This document shows positions 8,130 through 16,673 of a stretch of 64,000 nucleotides of DNA, piece after piece. How positions within the stretch are numbered: the first letter of the stretch is position 1; the number at the start of each line of letters is the position of its first letter. The notes under the pieces are model-generated. The model had not been told where the DNA came from, searched no databases, and saw only the letters and a list, made by a program, of their open reading frames with translations. A program made the position numbers and the translations under genes. This stretch comes from Clostridiaceae bacterium (GTDB lineage Bacteria; Bacillota; Clostridia; Oscillospirales; Acutalibacteraceae): contig JAEEHB010000060.1 of NCBI GenBank assembly GCA_016280595.1, forward strand, positions 1 to 64,000, read 5' to 3'.

Positions 8130-9767
8130 ATGGGGAAAGCGATTAGAAAAATTACGGCTGTTATGCTGTGCGCCGCTCTTCTGATTACCGCCGTTTATAT
8201 CGGCGGCAGTCAGAAAGCCGCCGCTGAGCAGACCAATCAGCCTGTTATCTATATACTCGGTTACAACACTCATATTGCCGTGCTTAACGCAGGGCTTGAG
8301 GATGACGAAGTAAGCGCTTCGTTCAAGACTGATAAACTGATCGGGCTGTTAAAGGATAACATAGATGTCTTCCTAAAAGCGTTTGTTACTCAGGACTGGT
8401 CCGATTTCTGCAAGATAATCATTGACTTTATGACCGATAGTTTTCAGTATCTGAGGCTTGACGGCAACGGCGAGCCGGTTTATGAGTCAAGAACTGCCCG
8501 CCTGCAAAACAGAGATTTTGTTTACGGCAGAATGCAGAGATCACCTGACCTCGATCAGTTCAATTTCCATTATGACTGGCGTCTCGATCCCACCGAAAAT
8601 ATGCAGGCTCTCAGGGACTATATCGACCTTGTCCTTGAAATGACCGGCAGTGAAACTTTCTCTCTGTGCGGCAGATGCGAAGGTGCCTGCCTCGCGATGA
8701 CTTACTATGAGACCTATCACGATGAGAGAATGACGGATCTCACTTTCTACGCATCCGCGCTCAAAGGCGCCTCTCCCGTAGGCGAAGCGTTCAGCGGCAA
8801 CCTTTATGTTGATGCCGATGCTCTCGAAAGATATCTCAACGATACTGAACTCGGTGTAGACATCAAAGTGGGCGACACCATTGAAATCAATGACGAAACG
8901 ATAATCAAGATTCTTAAAGTCGCGAGCGATGTTTACGGCACCGATCTTGTCTGCTGGGCTGTCAACAATGTTTATCAGCAGATTTATGATGCAATAATTC
9001 CCGAAGCGCTCAGAGCGTCATTCGGCTCATTCCCCGGTTTCTGGGCTATGGTCGAGGATAAGTACTATGAGCAGGCAAAAGAACTTGTTTTCGGCGGAGT
9101 TGAAGATGAATACGCCGGACTTATACAGAAGATTGACAATTATCATTACAACTATATGAACCGCGCCGATGAAATTATCAAAGAGGCGAGCGAAAACGGT
9201 GTAAGAGTTGTAAATGTTGTCAAATACGGCAAACAGCCTCTGCCCGTTATCGAAGATGCCGATATTCTTTCGGACGGTATCTGCAAGGTTGACAATGCTT
9301 CTCTCGGAGCAACATGTACAAAAACCGGCGAAACTTTCAGCGACGAATATATTGCCGCTGCCGAAAGCAGGTACATAAGCCCCGACAAATGCATAGACGC
9401 ATCCACCTGTATGTTCCCCGAAACCACATGGTTTATAAAAGACCTTCATCATAATGACTTCCCGAAAGTCGGCAACGCTTTTGTTTATACCGTTACGCTC
9501 AATCACGATATGACGGTGACTTCCGACGCCCTCTATCCGCAGTATAATTTCTACACTCCCGCCATGGAGTTTGATTATGAACTCGGCACAGAGGTTGTAA
9601 ACGGTACCATTGAGCCCTATTCGGTCGATAAGCAGTCGAGCAGACTTGATGAGTATAACGAAAACACCGCAAACAGTTTTATAAGAAAAATCAAGCCGTT
9701 TTTCAGTTTCCTTTTCAAAATCACCACATTTTTCCTTAAACTGATAACACCCAAAGCAAAAGTGTAA
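8130..9767 (+). CDS. Secreted alpha/beta hydrolase with Cys at the nucleophile position
   Basis: ATG 8130 was chosen over 8094 because CGGAG precedes it and it yields a clean signal peptide ending KAAAEQ. The 545-aa protein resembles lipase/LCAT-like alpha/beta hydrolases: a first strand PVIYILGYNTH, a nucleophile elbow G-R-C-E-G (Cys at residue 183) where lipases have GxSxG, then LSDGICKVD and DLHHNDFPKV as candidate Asp and His positions. A GxCxG elbow is typical of PHA synthases and dienelactone hydrolases, so an acyltransferase or thioester chemistry is possible. The C-terminus is basic and hydrophobic (FFSFLFKITTFFLKLI). It is 19 bases after the GH3 gene and 11 before a thioredoxin-like gene. 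Substrate unknown. Confidence 0.78.
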   Translation: MGKAIRKITAVMLCAALLITAVYIGGSQKAAAEQTNQPVIYILGYNTHIAVLNAGLEDDEVSASFKTDKLIGLLKDNIDVFLKAFVTQDWSDFCKIIIDFMTDSFQYLRLDGNGEPVYESRTARLQNRDFVYGRMQRSPDLDQFNFHYDWRLDPTENMQALRDYIDLVLEMTGSETFSLCGRCEGACLAMTYYETYHDERMTDLTFYASALKGASPVGEAFSGNLYVDADALERYLNDTELGVDIKVGDTIEINDETIIKILKVASDVYGTDLVCWAVNNVYQQIYDAIIPEALRASFGSFPGFWAMVEDKYYEQAKELVFGGVEDEYAGLIQKIDNYHYNYMNRADEIIKEASENGVRVVNVVKYGKQPLPVIEDADILSDGICKVDNASLGATCTKTGETFSDEYIAAAESRYISPDKCIDASTCMFPETTWFIKDLHHNDFPKVGNAFVYTVTLNHDMTVTSDALYPQYNFYTPAMEFDYELGTEVVNGTIEPYSVDKQSSRLDEYNENTANSFIRKIKPFFSFLFKITTFFLKLITPKAKV

Positions 9768-9778
9768 GGGAGAAAGTT

Positions 9779-10186
9779 ATGCTTAAATTCACCGCAAAAG
9801 ATGTATTCGGCAGGGAAGTGACCGAAAAGGATTACTCCGGCGCGAAACTGATTATGATAAATTTCTGGGAGCCCTGGTGCGGCCCCTGCGTGGGCGAGAT
9901 AGCCGACCTCCAGAAACTCTATGATAATTACAAAGATAAAGGTCTTGTGATTCTCGGAATGTTCAGCACGGCGGATATGACCGACAGAGCAAAGATGATA
10001 ATCACAATGAACCGCGTCACCTATCCCATCCTTCATTTCACCGAAGAACTGAGAAACTATACTACGCAGTATGTGCCTACGACCGTCTTCTTTGACGGGC
10101 AGGGAAATCTGCTCTCTCCCGAGCCGGCGGTAGGATCGAAATCATACGAAGGCTGGAAAGCGGAAGTTGAAAAATATCTCGCATAA
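9779..10186 (+). CDS. TlpA/ResA-like thioredoxin-fold protein
   Basis: A 135-aa thioredoxin-fold protein with the active-site motif WCGPC in NFWEPWCGPCVGEI and the cis-proline loop YVPTTVFF. It resembles the soluble domain of TlpA/ResA-type disulfide reductases but lacks a signal peptide or membrane anchor, so it is predicted cytoplasmic. GGGAGAAAG precedes the ATG, which follows the alpha/beta-hydrolase stop by 11 bases. As the last gene of the GH3 operon it might act on thiols or peroxides linked to that pathway, but this is inference from context. Confidence 0.83.
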   Translation: MLKFTAKDVFGREVTEKDYSGAKLIMINFWEPWCGPCVGEIADLQKLYDNYKDKGLVILGMFSTADMTDRAKMIITMNRVTYPILHFTEELRNYTTQYVPTTVFFDGQGNLLSPEPAVGSKSYEGWKAEVEKYLA

Positions 10187-10192
10187 AAAACA

Positions 10193-10222
10193 GGAACCGG
10201 AAGAAAACTTCCGGTTCCTTCA
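10193..10222. terminator. Bidirectional terminator between GH3 operon and rhaD
   Basis: GGAACCGGAAG pairs perfectly with CTTCCGGTTCC around AAAA. AAAAAA on the left and TTCATTTT on the right give U-tracts in both directions, serving the convergent GH3 operon and rhaD. Confidence 0.85.
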
Positions 10223-10235
10223 TTTTGTGATTTTA

Positions 10236-11048
10236 TCAGTCGAGGAAATCTTTTCTGTAATCAAGATTGAAGGCTTTTGCCAGGTCCCTGAGGTTGTCGT
10301 CAGTTATTGCGTTTGCCTTGGGCAGATGAGCGGTGAGCATATACTGCTTTGCCGCCTTTTCAACCGTTTCGATAAGTCCGAAGGTTTCGTCCATATCTTT
10401 GCCCGCGCCGTAAATTCCGTGCAGAGTCCAGATTACAAGTCTGTACTGCTTCATCTTCTCGGCGGTCGCTCTTCCGATTTCGTTATTGCCGCATACCATC
10501 CAGGGGAGCACTCCGATGCCGTCGGGGAAAACGACTATGCTCTCGGTCATCTGACCCCAGAGCGTGCGCGTGATTTTCTTTTCGTCCGCTTCATGCACCT
10601 GTGTCATAGCAAGCGTGTAATCGGGGTGGCAGTGCATGATGATTCTGTTTTCGGGGTTTACCTTAAGGCGCTCGATGTGGCTCATAAGGTGCGCGGGCAG
10701 TTCACTCGTGAATCTGCCGCCGTCTTTGTAGCCCCACAGCAGTTCTGCGGTAGTACCGTCTTTAGCAATTCTGATTATTCCGAGGTTCGTTTCCGGATCG
10801 TGCTTTACGTTTTTGAAGTATTTGCCCGTGCCGGTCACGATGAATATTCTGCCGGTTAACTCTTTCGCGTCAAAGCCTGTGGGTATGGTCCTTATCACAT
10901 TGTTAAGGTCAAGATATTCGCCTACAACATTTTCATCAAGAATATAACTGATATTTCCGCCGTTTCTTTCATCCCAGCCGAGTTTGTACATCAGCGAGGT
11001 TATTTTCATCATTTCTTTTAAGAACGGGGCTTCGAATATATCTTTCAT
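10236..11048 (-). CDS. rhaD: Rhamnulose-1-phosphate aldolase
   Basis: A class II (Zn-dependent) aldolase of 270 aa that splits L-rhamnulose 1-phosphate into dihydroxyacetone phosphate and L-lactaldehyde in the cytoplasm. Family features are WDERNGGNIS near the N-terminus, FIVTGTGKYF, and the zinc ligands in MHCHPDYT and LHGIYGAG. Its ATG overlaps the rhaA stop by 4 bases (ATGA), so the two are translationally coupled. The rhamnulokinase (rhaB) that should act between them is not in the window. Confidence 0.93.
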   Translation of the reverse strand: MKDIFEAPFLKEMMKITSLMYKLGWDERNGGNISYILDENVVGEYLDLNNVIRTIPTGFDAKELTGRIFIVTGTGKYFKNVKHDPETNLGIIRIAKDGTTAELLWGYKDGGRFTSELPAHLMSHIERLKVNPENRIIMHCHPDYTLAMTQVHEADEKKITRTLWGQMTESIVVFPDGIGVLPWMVCGNNEIGRATAEKMKQYRLVIWTLHGIYGAGKDMDETFGLIETVEKAAKQYMLTAHLPKANAITDDNLRDLAKAFNLDYRKDFLD

Positions 11049-12280
11049 TTTCTGTTCACCAGCACTTCCTGTTCATATTTTTTTATTTCGTCAATGTAAC
11101 TGTCGTAAAGATTCTGCCTTTCAAGATATTCGTTCCATACATCACCGAAAGGAGCGGTTTTGAGCGCTTCCTGCTTGACCATAAGAGCGGTGAAGTCCGC
11201 TCCGTCCTGCATTTTTTTGATATCTTTACTCTGAAGCAGAGCAAAGAGCAGAGCCTTCTGTACGCTTCTCACGCCCGTGACCCAGGCGGAGATACGGTTT
11301 ATGCCCGCGTCAAAGTAATCGGTTGCTATAAACACTCTGTCAAGCGCGTTGTTTCGGACGATTTCTTTTGCGATTTCTCTGGTTTCATCGTCGAAAAGGA
11401 TTACGTGGTCACTGTCCCATCTCACGGGGCGGGTTACGTGAAGCGCAATCTTATCATTAAAGAGCAGAAGCGAGGAAATCTTGTCGCTCACAAGTTCGGT
11501 CGGATGATAGTGACCGTTATCCATAAGGGGAGTGATGCCTTTTGAAGCCGAATAACTGAGGCAGAATTCCGCGCTGCCTACAGTATAACTTTCAAGTCCT
11601 ATGCCGAAAACTTTGCTCTCGAGCGTTACATAGACTTTTGATTTGTCATAGTCAACGGAAAGGATTTCATCGAGCGATTCCTTGAATCTCTTTCTGGGAC
11701 CGAGTCTGTCGGCGGGAATATCCTTGAATCCGTCGGGTATCCAGATATTCATAACACAGGGAATACCCGTTTCGTTTGCAAAGTATTCCGAAATCTTTAT
11801 GCAGGCCTTGCCGTGCTCTATCCAGTATTTCCTCACGTTCTCGTCGGGAGAAGAGAGGGTGAGATTATCTTTTACCATAGGGTGAGAGAAAAATGTGGGG
11901 TTAAAGTCTATGCCGAGATTTCTTGCCTTTGCAAACTCAACCCATTTCGCAAAATGACGGGGCTCTATTTTGTCTCTGCCGGGGTTTTCTCCGTCGAATA
12001 TTGCATAGCAGGCGTGCAGATTGAGTTTCTTCTTGCCGGGCATAAGAGAAAACGCCTTGTCTATGTCCGCCATAAGTTCTTCGGGAGTCCTCGCTTTGCC
12101 GGGGTAGTTGCCGGTGGTCTGTATTCCGCCCGAGAGAGCCTCGCGGCTGTCAAACCCGGTAACATCGTCGCCCTGCCAGCAGTGTACGGAAACCGTGACA
12201 TCTTTCAGAGTTTCAATCGCTTTGTCGGTGTCCACTCCGTAAGCGCTGTATATTTTTTTCGCTTCTTCATATCTTGACAT
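11045..12280 (-). CDS. rhaA: L-rhamnose isomerase
   Basis: The 411-aa product converts L-rhamnose to L-rhamnulose and matches RhaA throughout, for example VHCWQGDDVTGFD, SGGIQTTGNYPG, LNLHACYAIF and MDNGHYHPTELVSDK. The start was moved to ATG 12280 (MSRYEEAKK) because ACAGGAGGA lies 6-7 bases upstream; the ORF track's 12319 adds 13 residues with no ribosome site. It is the first gene of the rhaA-rhaD operon and has its own promoter at 12326-12354. No rhamnose regulator gene adjoins it. Confidence 0.95.
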   Translation of the reverse strand: MSRYEEAKKIYSAYGVDTDKAIETLKDVTVSVHCWQGDDVTGFDSREALSGGIQTTGNYPGKARTPEELMADIDKAFSLMPGKKKLNLHACYAIFDGENPGRDKIEPRHFAKWVEFAKARNLGIDFNPTFFSHPMVKDNLTLSSPDENVRKYWIEHGKACIKISEYFANETGIPCVMNIWIPDGFKDIPADRLGPRKRFKESLDEILSVDYDKSKVYVTLESKVFGIGLESYTVGSAEFCLSYSASKGITPLMDNGHYHPTELVSDKISSLLLFNDKIALHVTRPVRWDSDHVILFDDETREIAKEIVRNNALDRVFIATDYFDAGINRISAWVTGVRSVQKALLFALLQSKDIKKMQDGADFTALMVKQEALKTAPFGDVWNEYLERQNLYDSYIDEIKKYEQEVLVNRK

Positions 12281-12325
12281 AGTATTCCTCCTGTCATTTT
12301 GCCTGAATCTTTTTTCCAATAATAT

Positions 12326-12354
12326 ACTTTACATTTTTTTTGCGTTTATTTCAA
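12326..12354 (-). promoter_or_regulatory. Promoter for rhaA-rhaD
   Basis: Reading the minus strand, TTGAAA and TAAAGT are 17 bases apart and lie about 50 bases before the rhaA ATG. The region is divergent with the promoter at 12434. Confidence 0.5.
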
Positions 12355-12433
12355 CAGAAAACGCGAAAAACAGAAAAGATATTTTATTTTTGGCTCTTTA
12401 CTGTATATCTTATTGAAAAAAACAGGTAAATTG

Positions 12434-12462
12434 TTGACATTTACAAAAAAATATTATAATAT
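12434..12462 (+). promoter_or_regulatory. Promoter for the secreted zinc-ribbon protein
   Basis: A perfect TTGACA at 12434-12439 is followed by overlapping -10 candidates TATAAT (15-base spacer) and TAATAT (17-base spacer, 12457-12462). It is well placed for the ATG at 12548, leaving a leader of about 80 bases. Confidence 0.65.
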
Positions 12463-12547
12463 ATCTCTGTATAATAGCATCGTTATGATGATTAACGGTG
12501 ACCGATTGCTTTTGAAAGCATCAATCTTATTATTGGAGGCTTCAGAA

Positions 12548-13447
12548 ATGACAAAGAAACTTATTTCAATTATGCTTGCAATGCTGCTCGTATTCTCTGT
12601 TGGCGCCGCTGCTTTTGCTGTTGACGGCGACGTTACGGACACCAATCCCCCCGCTGCCGATGAAGGCGGATATGATTACACCAAAGACGAAAGATTCAAT
12701 GAGATTCCCGATATCAGCAACGGCGAATTCACTTACGGCAGTGAAGCGAAGTGCATGTATCACATCGTAGAGGGCAAAGCCGTTACGATGAAAGAAGCAA
12801 GCGAACTTGAACTTGATGATATAATCAGCCTTACCATTCCCACTCATTACATTGAGGCTGTCACCATCGTTGCTTATTATGCTCTTAAGTGCCCCTCCTG
12901 CGGTCAGGCAATCGGCGCTAAGAAGATTTTCAACATTTACGATAAAAACAAAGGCAAGTGCACCAATCCCGACTGCGAAGCAAAACTTCCCGCTCCCGAC
13001 GGCATTGTTTACCGCTTTATTATCGTAGATTTTGACAGCGCTCATTTCGACACCTTCTCAGGTATGAACTTTGTAAAGCGCACAAAGAATATATTCGAGT
13101 CCACAGCCAATCTTTACGGTGACGGTAAGGATCTTCCTTTCAGCTTCCTTGAGTTCAAGAGTGAAGTTCCCGAAAGTGAAGGCGACGGCGAAGACGGCGG
13201 CGACAGCAAAGAGGCAGAGGCTGTTATCAATTATGATGAACTCGTCAACTTCAAGACATCCGGTTCATCAATGAGCAGCTTCAAATCTCTTATGTGGGAT
13301 GTGCTTACCAAGTATTCCTACAGGCAGGAAAAGCACATGGCCGATGAGAACACCATCAAAACTTACGATACTATGTCCGAAATCCTTATCAAGATTATCG
13401 AAGGTATCGGCTCCGCACTTAGATTCTTCCCCTCGCTTATATTCTGA
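12548..13447 (+). CDS. Secreted protein with CPxCG/CxxxxC zinc-ribbon-like motif, function unknown
   Basis: The start is ATG 12548 (TTGGAGG upstream); the track's 12413 start precedes the promoter. The 299-aa protein has a signal peptide (residues 1 to about 22, ending AAAFA), then an acidic region and a four-cysteine module, CPSCG followed about 20 residues later by CTNPDC, which looks like a zinc ribbon. Zinc ribbons are uncommon in exported proteins. A Glu/Asp/Gly-rich linker (about residues 210-225) precedes a C-terminal part ending in a hydrophobic segment (IIEGIGSALRFFPSLIF). I do not recognise the family. It is monocistronic, with its own promoter and a strong terminator. Confidence 0.75.
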   Translation: MTKKLISIMLAMLLVFSVGAAAFAVDGDVTDTNPPAADEGGYDYTKDERFNEIPDISNGEFTYGSEAKCMYHIVEGKAVTMKEASELELDDIISLTIPTHYIEAVTIVAYYALKCPSCGQAIGAKKIFNIYDKNKGKCTNPDCEAKLPAPDGIVYRFIIVDFDSAHFDTFSGMNFVKRTKNIFESTANLYGDGKDLPFSFLEFKSEVPESEGDGEDGGDSKEAEAVINYDELVNFKTSGSSMSSFKSLMWDVLTKYSYRQEKHMADENTIKTYDTMSEILIKIIEGIGSALRFFPSLIF

Positions 13448-13465
13448 TAATTGAATAATAATTTT

Positions 13466-13495
13466 AAGGACCGCCCGAAAGAGCGGTCCTTTTAT
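13466..13495. terminator. Bidirectional terminator
   Basis: AAGGACCGC pairs with GCGGTCCTT around CCGAAAGA, with TTTT on the right and AATTTT-type sequence on the left. It ends the secreted zinc-ribbon gene and can also serve the convergent minus-strand gene. Confidence 0.8.
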
Positions 13496-13505
13496 GTTTG
13501 TTATT

Positions 13506-15026
13506 TTATATTCTTTCAATTGTATTTCCGTCTGCGGAGATTTTAAGGCGGATTTCTTCGCTTCCGAAAGTGAGCCTTATTTCATCGCTGTTTCCGATAA
13601 ATGGCTTAACCGCTTTCTTTAACCTGCCCGAAAGAAGATTATCCGTAACGATATATTTACCTTTGCCGTATTCTATTTCACAGTATTTCCCTTTTGCTTT
13701 ATTTTTCAGTTCTTCGGGAAGGAATCTCTTCGGCGTTACGGTTGTTGTTCCGTTTTCTTTCACAAGAGAAGAAACTGCAGAAAGCGTATTTTCGCTTATA
13801 GTTCTGCCGCAAAGGAAGCAGAGTTTAGCGTTTTTAAGAGCATCATACCCGACGGTGTCATCAAATACCGCCGTGCTGTTCATCGGCAGGAATGAGCGGT
13901 GCTTTGTGAGGAACGAAAGCGCTATATTATCCCAGGAAATGCTGTTTTTAAACGACTTGCCGTGAGTTACCAGGCGTATGGCCCTGATGTATTTTTTTGA
14001 ATACTTATCGGGCTTTATTTTTTTGTTGCCGTAAAGCATCTTCTTCCATATTAGCGGATCGTTCTGACCCCAGAAAGAATCGTCCTGCCTGATAATGCAT
14101 ATTTCGGGCGTGTAGTCGCTTATGTCGTAACTGCGTTCTTTGCCTCTGTATTTGCCGCAGAATTCCATGTACTTCTTTCCGTACGGCGTAAGCGCCCCGT
14201 CTTTTTCCATAGGCGAGCAGCTTTCGGCATAAACGCGGTTTACACCTGCATAATAGGCGAATTCAAGGTTGGAATAAAGTTCTTCCGGCGAGTGACCGGG
14301 ATTGGTAAGCCTGTACCAGGAGTCAACACAGTTCCACAGCGGTATTCCGTACTGAAGTGCGGCGCCTCCGGCTATAGCAAACTGAATGTTTGAGCAGGAT
14401 TCCTTCTGTGATTTGAAATTGGGAATTATGCCGCAGGAGGCAAAAATATGAAACAGCACCGGGAAAACGTGTTCACCGCACAGAGCGGGGGAGCCTGCGT
14501 CTTTTATTTTGCCTGCGAATTCTTTTAACTGGGATTCAAGCAGAGCTTTCTGCTCGTTAAGATTATCGCTTTCGCTCAGAGCAAAAACGGGCGGTTTGAT
14601 TTTTCTTTTTGAAGCCATTTCGATTGAAAGGTTTCTGTTTATAATGCAGTGCTCAAATTCATCATACTCAATTCCCGCAAGGTTGCCTTCGCTTGCCAGA
14701 GCGGCGATGTATTCAGGAGGCAGATTAAGCCTGTGTACTCCGCCTTCTTTGCAGGACCAGTCAAAGCCGTCGGGAGATTTGCAGTCATAGCCGAAATTCT
14801 GAAATTCGAAATTCGCCACAAAATCCATATCGAGTTCTTTGAAGATTGAAGCAACCTTTTTTGCATCCTCAACGGCATCTTCATAGTTTTTTCTGTTGGG
14901 GTCAAAATGGCAGACAGCGTAATCGGCGGCTTTGCCGTCGCCTATAGTGAGGGCAAAACCGGGCCTGTTTTCAAGAACAACACCGTCAAAGACGTTGAGC
15001 CCTATAAGCATTTTTTTGTTTTCCAT
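13506..15026 (-). CDS. Glycoside-hydrolase-like TIM-barrel protein, specificity unknown
   Basis: A 506-aa cytoplasmic protein without a signal peptide. The first 330 residues read like a TIM barrel (alternating segments such as FVANFEFQNFGYD, LAGIEYDEFEH, PLWNCVDSWYR, VNRVYAESC), with acidic residues in strand-end positions that could be catalytic (GIEYDE, YAESC). The last 130 residues (AKLCFLCGRTI to the end) look like a Rossmann-type plus beta domain, as in some glycosidases with amidotransferase-like modules. I cannot assign a GH family, so the call is inference from fold-like patterns. It lies 31 bases downstream of a B12-binding radical SAM gene on the same strand and is probably co-transcribed with it. 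Confidence 0.55.
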   Translation of the reverse strand: MENKKMLIGLNVFDGVVLENRPGFALTIGDGKAADYAVCHFDPNRKNYEDAVEDAKKVASIFKELDMDFVANFEFQNFGYDCKSPDGFDWSCKEGGVHRLNLPPEYIAALASEGNLAGIEYDEFEHCIINRNLSIEMASKRKIKPPVFALSESDNLNEQKALLESQLKEFAGKIKDAGSPALCGEHVFPVLFHIFASCGIIPNFKSQKESCSNIQFAIAGGAALQYGIPLWNCVDSWYRLTNPGHSPEELYSNLEFAYYAGVNRVYAESCSPMEKDGALTPYGKKYMEFCGKYRGKERSYDISDYTPEICIIRQDDSFWGQNDPLIWKKMLYGNKKIKPDKYSKKYIRAIRLVTHGKSFKNSISWDNIALSFLTKHRSFLPMNSTAVFDDTVGYDALKNAKLCFLCGRTISENTLSAVSSLVKENGTTTVTPKRFLPEELKNKAKGKYCEIEYGKGKYIVTDNLLSGRLKKAVKPFIGNSDEIRLTFGSEEIRLKISADGNTIERI

Positions 15027-15057
15027 CTTTTCACCTCTGAATACTGTCAGCGTATTT

Positions 15058-16545
15058 TCAGTTTCTGAAATCGTTCTTTTTATCTATTCCGTATCTTTTA
15101 AGCACTCCCGGGAAGAAATTCGCATAGAAGAATATGCTAAGAAACTCGTAAGCGGAAAAGAAAAAGTGATGAAGCGCAAATCTGATTCCGTGCCCCTGAA
15201 ATTGTTTGAGCACGTCAATAATGTTTTTCTTGGCAAGCTCGTATTTTCTCGCTTCACCGCCGAATGATTGTTTTGAAAACGCGCGCCAAAGGAAGAAATC
15301 GCGTATGACTTTTATTTCAAGCGAAGGAATCTGTGAAAAGTTAGGGGAGGGCGCGGTAAAGAATTTGGCTCTCTGATAATCGCGGAAGGTTTTCGGCGGG
15401 TCGTATCTTCCGCTTTCCACAAGTTCATTGAAAAGTTTCATGCCCGGGCTCGGCATAAAGAAGAAAAACGTCATATGAGTAGCATTTATCCTTTTAGCCA
15501 GTTGCACCGAATCATAAAGGTTTTCTCTTGTTTCATCGGGCAGACCGACTATGAAACTCGGGAGAGTAACTATACCTACATCGTTGCAGTCCTTTATAGT
15601 CTGCTCAATTCCGTCATAGGGAATTCCCTTGTTTATCTTTTTCATCATTTCGCGCGAGCCTGTTTCAATACCGAAGTCGACCCAGAGACAGCCGGAGTCT
15701 TTCATATACTGAAGATCTTCTTTGTCAAATATGCCGATGCGCGTCTGCACACCCCATTTGAAACCGAGACCTGATTCTCTGAATGCGTCGCACTGATATT
15801 TCATTTCTTCGCGGTTTCTGCACCAAAGTTCATCTGAGAAATAGATACAGTCAACGCCGTAATGCTCCATAAGATATTTTACTTCTCTGAGAAATGTGTC
15901 AACATCTCTCATACGGTATTTGCAGTTATGGAATTTTTTGTTAAAACAGAATGAGCAGTTGCCTACGCATCCTTTAGCCATATATTCGTGGCAGGTGTGT
16001 TTATAACCGTACTGTGATGTCAGATACTTCGGTACGTCAACAAGCGTAAAATCAAGTTCGGGCAGAGTGGTAAGGTCCATAAACGGTCTGCCTTCCGAAT
16101 ACTGCGTTTCACCGTTTTCACTCCAGCAGAGACCGGGAATCTCTTTAAGACATCCGCCTTGCTCGGCGGTTGTGACAAGTTCAAGCCAGGTTTCTTCGCC
16201 TTCGCCGATTGAAATGAAATCAATATCGATATTGCTGAAAATGAAATCGGGATCTATGGAAGCGAAAACTCCGCCCCACACAACTTTCGCGCCGAATGTC
16301 TTTGCGGCTTTTGTAACCTTTTCGGCGTCATAAAATGATTTCATTGAAATAACCGACACTCCGACAAAATCGGGAGCGAATTCTTCAATCTCTTTTTTGA
16401 TATTTCCCGCTTTTATAACCCTGTCAAGGATTTTAACCGTGTGACCGTGCACCTGAAGATAAGTGGCAATGGAAAGTAAGCCCAGGGGCAGAGCAATCTG
16501 CCGGGCGTATCTTTCTGTTTCGGGATTGATAAACAAAACTCTCAT
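15058..16545 (-). CDS. B12-binding-domain radical SAM protein
   Basis: The 495-aa protein has an N-terminal cobalamin-binding-like domain (MRVLFINPET, LGLLSIATYLQVHGHTV, DFVGVSVISM, VVWGGVFASIDPD) and a radical SAM core whose cluster motif is C-V-G-N-C-S-F-C (CxxxCxxC) near residue 200. Such enzymes (BchE/HpnP/P-methylase type) perform cobalamin-dependent methylation or ring chemistry on unreactive carbons; the substrate is unknown. GGAG precedes the ATG, and a consensus promoter lies upstream. It is the first gene of a two-gene unit with the glycosidase-like protein, an unusual partner. Confidence 0.87.
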   Translation of the reverse strand: MRVLFINPETERYARQIALPLGLLSIATYLQVHGHTVKILDRVIKAGNIKKEIEEFAPDFVGVSVISMKSFYDAEKVTKAAKTFGAKVVWGGVFASIDPDFIFSNIDIDFISIGEGEETWLELVTTAEQGGCLKEIPGLCWSENGETQYSEGRPFMDLTTLPELDFTLVDVPKYLTSQYGYKHTCHEYMAKGCVGNCSFCFNKKFHNCKYRMRDVDTFLREVKYLMEHYGVDCIYFSDELWCRNREEMKYQCDAFRESGLGFKWGVQTRIGIFDKEDLQYMKDSGCLWVDFGIETGSREMMKKINKGIPYDGIEQTIKDCNDVGIVTLPSFIVGLPDETRENLYDSVQLAKRINATHMTFFFFMPSPGMKLFNELVESGRYDPPKTFRDYQRAKFFTAPSPNFSQIPSLEIKVIRDFFLWRAFSKQSFGGEARKYELAKKNIIDVLKQFQGHGIRFALHHFFFSAYEFLSIFFYANFFPGVLKRYGIDKKNDFRN

Positions 16546-16576
16546 TGCCGTATCTCCGTGAATACTTTATGAAGAT

Positions 16577-16605
16577 ATTCTATTTTATAATTATATGTTT
16601 GTCAA
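16577..16605 (-). promoter_or_regulatory. Promoter for the radical SAM gene
   Basis: On the minus strand TTGACA and TAGAAT are separated by exactly 17 bases, about 30 bases before the radical SAM ATG. Confidence 0.75.
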
Positions 16606-16673
16606 TAGAGTGTAATGTGAAAGCGTTGCGTTAAGCAAGAGAAACGAAAGATATAAACTTATAATTGTCAGAA

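Noticed and set aside
10167-10859. 230-aa plus-strand ORF over rhaD
   Set aside because: It lies antisense to a clearly conserved rhaD gene and begins in a terminator.
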